Positions 22,354-24,341 of a stretch of DNA of 24,341 nucleotides are shown here, one piece after another (within the stretch, counting starts at the first letter, position 1; each line of letters opens with the position of its first letter). Source of the DNA: CAZUXY01 sp964624235 (GTDB lineage: Bacteria; Spirochaetota; UBA4802; UBA5368); the NCBI GenBank assembly GCA_964624235.1, contig CAZUXY010000064.1, positions 1 to 24,341 on the forward strand, written 5' to 3'. A model generated the notes under the pieces. That model saw nothing but the letters and a program-made list of their open reading frames with translations, did no database searches and was not told the origin of the DNA. Both the position numbers and the translations under genes were made by a program.

Positions 22354-24102
22354 ATGTACGGTTGTCGTAAAATAGAAAGTGATTCCCTTGAAGAGAATAT
22401 AATAATGAGCCGTGATTTCTTCCATGGGACCATGGTCAGGGAGAATGGAAGTCCCGCCCTGCTCATTGATCGGGACGGCCGTATCGTCTGCAACGAAACC
22501 GCAGCCTCCCTTATCTCACCCGACGATACCGCCGCATCTTCCAGCCGGGAGGTTGTCGAAAACAGCGCTGCACTTATTCAATACCTGAGGTTTACCCGAA
22601 CCATATCCGTCCGTGAGGTGGTCATCAAGGGAACGGAGTTCGTTATACTGACAATACCACTTAACAACTGTAACGGCTGGTATGGCAACCTTTGTCTTTT
22701 TATCGATCACCCTATCCAGCACATTCCTGTTCAGCAATACCATGACGGCTACTGCGCTGACGTGCTCAATACTGTATTCAACACAACCCATGAGTGGGTG
22801 GTGGTGGTGGACGAAAAGTGTCGTATCACCATGATGAGTAAAGCATACAAGGAGTTTCTGGGAGAACCTCATCCTGAGGGAAAACCTGTTACAGATGTCA
22901 TCGAGAACACCCGCATGCACCGCGTGGTGGCCACCGGCATTGAAGAAACCGGTGACATACAGGAAATTAAGGGTAACCGAATGATCGCGATGCGGATCCC
23001 CATCAAGAAAGAAGGAAAGGTGATCGGGGCCGTGGGGAAGGTCATCTTTAAGGACATCAGCGACTTTTATGCATTGAGCAAGAAAATCAAAACACTTACA
23101 GCGGAAGTCGAGTATTACAAAAAGGAACTGCGTCTTCTGGAAAAGGGGAACATCGCCTTTGAATGCCTCCATGGACACAACAGAAAGCTGCAGCGCGTGG
23201 CGGAAGAGGCACGCATGGCGGCGAAAGGGGATTCTACCATACTCGTCACCGGCGAAAGCGGCACAGGGAAGGAACTGCTGGTCCATGCGATACATAATTC
23301 AAGCCCCAGAAAATCGGCCCCCCTTATCAAAATAAACTGCGCCGCCATACCCGCCGAGCTTCTTGAATCGGAGCTTTTCGGTTATGAAGAAGGAGCATTC
23401 ACCGGCGCCCGCCATAAAGGCAAACCCGGCAAGTTCGAGATCGCCCACGGAGGCACCATCTTCCTCGACGAGATCGGCGACATGCCGCCGGACATGCAGG
23501 CCAAACTTTTGCGGGTGGTCCAGGAGAAGGAGATCGAGCGGGTGGGAGGGAGCACCCTTCGAAAGGTGGACGTCCGGATAATCGCCGCTACAAACTGCAA
23601 TCTTGAAAAGATGGTGGAAGAAAAAAGGTTCAGGCGCGATCTTTTCTACCGTCTGGACGTGGTGTCCCTGGCGCTGCCGCCCCTGAGGGAAAGAAAAGAC
23701 GACATACCTGAAATCTCCCGATACCTGATGAAGCGAATATCGGGACGGCTGAATGTATATGTGGAAACAATATCGTCTGAAACGATGGAATATCTGCAGG
23801 CCTTCGACTGGCCCGGGAACATCAGGGAACTGGAAAACGTCATTGAGCGGGCCATAAACCTGCTCGATGGAGACATAGTCATAACACCAAAACATCTGCC
23901 TGAGAGAATAACCAGGAAAAGGTATGTTAAAAAATTTGAAAACAGAAGTCTAAAAGAAATAATCGGTGAACTTGAGCGTGAAGTCATACTTTCGCTTTTG
24001 AAAGAACACCATGGCAATAAAAACCGGGTCGCGCGACAATTGGGAATAAGCCGGACCGCTTTATATGAAAAGCTTAAAGGAAGCTCACACTCAATACTGT
24101 AA
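22354..24102 (+). CDS. Sigma-54-dependent activator, PAS-PAS-AAA+-Fis (paralogue)
   Basis: The 582-residue protein has the same plan as the activator at 18934. It has an N-terminal PAS-like sensor (about 20-120), a second PAS (130-238), a coiled-coil (239-264), and AAA+ with Walker A GESGTGKE (300-307), GAFTGA (347-352) and FLDE Walker B (370-373). A Fis-type HTH lies at 553-574. From the second PAS onward most residues are identical to the paralogue, while many codons differ, so the duplication is old and under purifying selection. The first 120 residues are clearly diverged. The start is ATG 22354, eight bases after AGGAG; a GTG frame from 22300 is less likely. It lies 92 bp after the porin and may share its sigma-54 transcript, giving feedback control. 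Confidence 0.94.
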   Translation: MYGCRKIESDSLEENIIMSRDFFHGTMVRENGSPALLIDRDGRIVCNETAASLISPDDTAASSSREVVENSAALIQYLRFTRTISVREVVIKGTEFVILTIPLNNCNGWYGNLCLFIDHPIQHIPVQQYHDGYCADVLNTVFNTTHEWVVVVDEKCRITMMSKAYKEFLGEPHPEGKPVTDVIENTRMHRVVATGIEETGDIQEIKGNRMIAMRIPIKKEGKVIGAVGKVIFKDISDFYALSKKIKTLTAEVEYYKKELRLLEKGNIAFECLHGHNRKLQRVAEEARMAAKGDSTILVTGESGTGKELLVHAIHNSSPRKSAPLIKINCAAIPAELLESELFGYEEGAFTGARHKGKPGKFEIAHGGTIFLDEIGDMPPDMQAKLLRVVQEKEIERVGGSTLRKVDVRIIAATNCNLEKMVEEKRFRRDLFYRLDVVSLALPPLRERKDDIPEISRYLMKRISGRLNVYVETISSETMEYLQAFDWPGNIRELENVIERAINLLDGDIVITPKHLPERITRKRYVKKFENRSLKEIIGELEREVILSLLKEHHGNKNRVARQLGISRTALYEKLKGSSHSIL

Positions 24103-24341
24103 TGATCAGCGAAGATTCATATGCCGGTCAAATAAAATTGCATCGTGGCGTCGTATACGATGTGAATTGGCTGAAACACCTTTACGATGACTCAATTACC
24201 GGATTGACGTGGTGATCCATAGTCAGGGAATCGAAGTAGCGAGGCACCGCACATACAAACATTTTCCCGTACGCCGGGTGCTGTGCTGTGTAATAGTCGA
24301 TTCAGGTTTTAAAAAAGGATTTATTATTTAATCTTCAACAG
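24103..24341. other. Gene-free end of window
   Basis: No gene is supported. It contains an inverted repeat CATCGT/ACGATG (24141-24146, 24157-24162) without a T-run, and a weak GG-N10-GC element at 24227-24240. The AT-rich right end may be the promoter region of a gene beyond the window. Confidence 0.4.

Noticed and set aside
24227..24240. GG-N10-GC element near the window end
   Set aside because: Only the invariant pairs and few other consensus positions match (GGAATCGAAGTAGC), and no downstream gene is visible. This is close to chance expectation.
1..24341. tRNA, rRNA, CRISPR array, insertion sequence or prophage
   Set aside because: I saw no cloverleaf with CCA-like end, no rRNA-like conserved segments, no regularly spaced direct repeats with unique spacers, and no transposase or integrase frame.

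Overview
The window is chromosomal DNA from a diderm (Gram-negative type) bacterium of moderately high GC. It encodes signal peptides with lipoboxes, two predicted outer-membrane beta-barrels ending in Phe, a cyclophilin, and several TTG starts with AAGGAGG-like ribosome sites. GLUG-repeat lipoproteins, a 7TM-DISM diguanylate cyclase, a relaxed lipobox (Asn before Cys) and PAS-type sigma-54 activators together suggest a Spirochaetota or deltaproteobacteria-like lineage. That placement is an inference from gene content, not proof. I saw no rRNA, tRNA, CRISPR array, insertion sequence or phage gene.

Layout. 1-3829 (+): cell-envelope genes, namely two tandem paralogous GLUG-repeat proteins (the first cut by the window edge), a TolB-N/CsgG-like domain fused to an outer-membrane beta-barrel, and a two-helix membrane protein resembling a chemoreceptor without its signalling domain. 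3966-4928 (-): a YihG-like acyltransferase. 4929-5520: a non-coding stretch with a cluster of palindromic dispersed repeats. 5521-6111 (+): a CsgG/LpoB-type lipoprotein followed by a strong terminator. 6277-8342 (-): a cyclophilin and a DEAD-box RNA helicase. 8671-11176 (+): a hemolysin-III/PAQR membrane protein and a 7TM-DISM GGDEF diguanylate cyclase.

11331-16471 (-) is a compact five-gene unit read from right to left: KinB-like sensor histidine kinase, response regulator with a TPR output instead of a DNA-binding domain, lone RCK_N protein, RCK_N+RCK_C protein, and TrkH potassium channel subunit. Kinase stop and regulator start overlap, and the later gaps are 9-23 nt. The layout suggests that a phospho-signal is coupled to Trk potassium uptake, possibly through protein contacts. 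16779-17281 (+) holds a cold-shock protein with a long leader and a small basic protein. 17329-18555 (-) encodes a fusion of a CmpB-like membrane domain to an HD phosphohydrolase domain.

18934-24102 (+) is a sigma-54 island: two paralogous PAS-AAA+-Fis activators flank a DcaP-like porin. The 361-bp gap before the porin contains a near-consensus -24/-12 promoter (TGGCATG-N4-GTGCA) and, about 110-135 bp upstream of it, a pair of TATGTTCAT repeats 19 bp apart that could be activator sites. The two activators share the second PAS, AAA+ and HTH parts but differ in their N-terminal sensor. The simplest reading is that two signals converge on one uptake porin. This island and the potassium/phosphorelay operon are the most interesting parts of the window.
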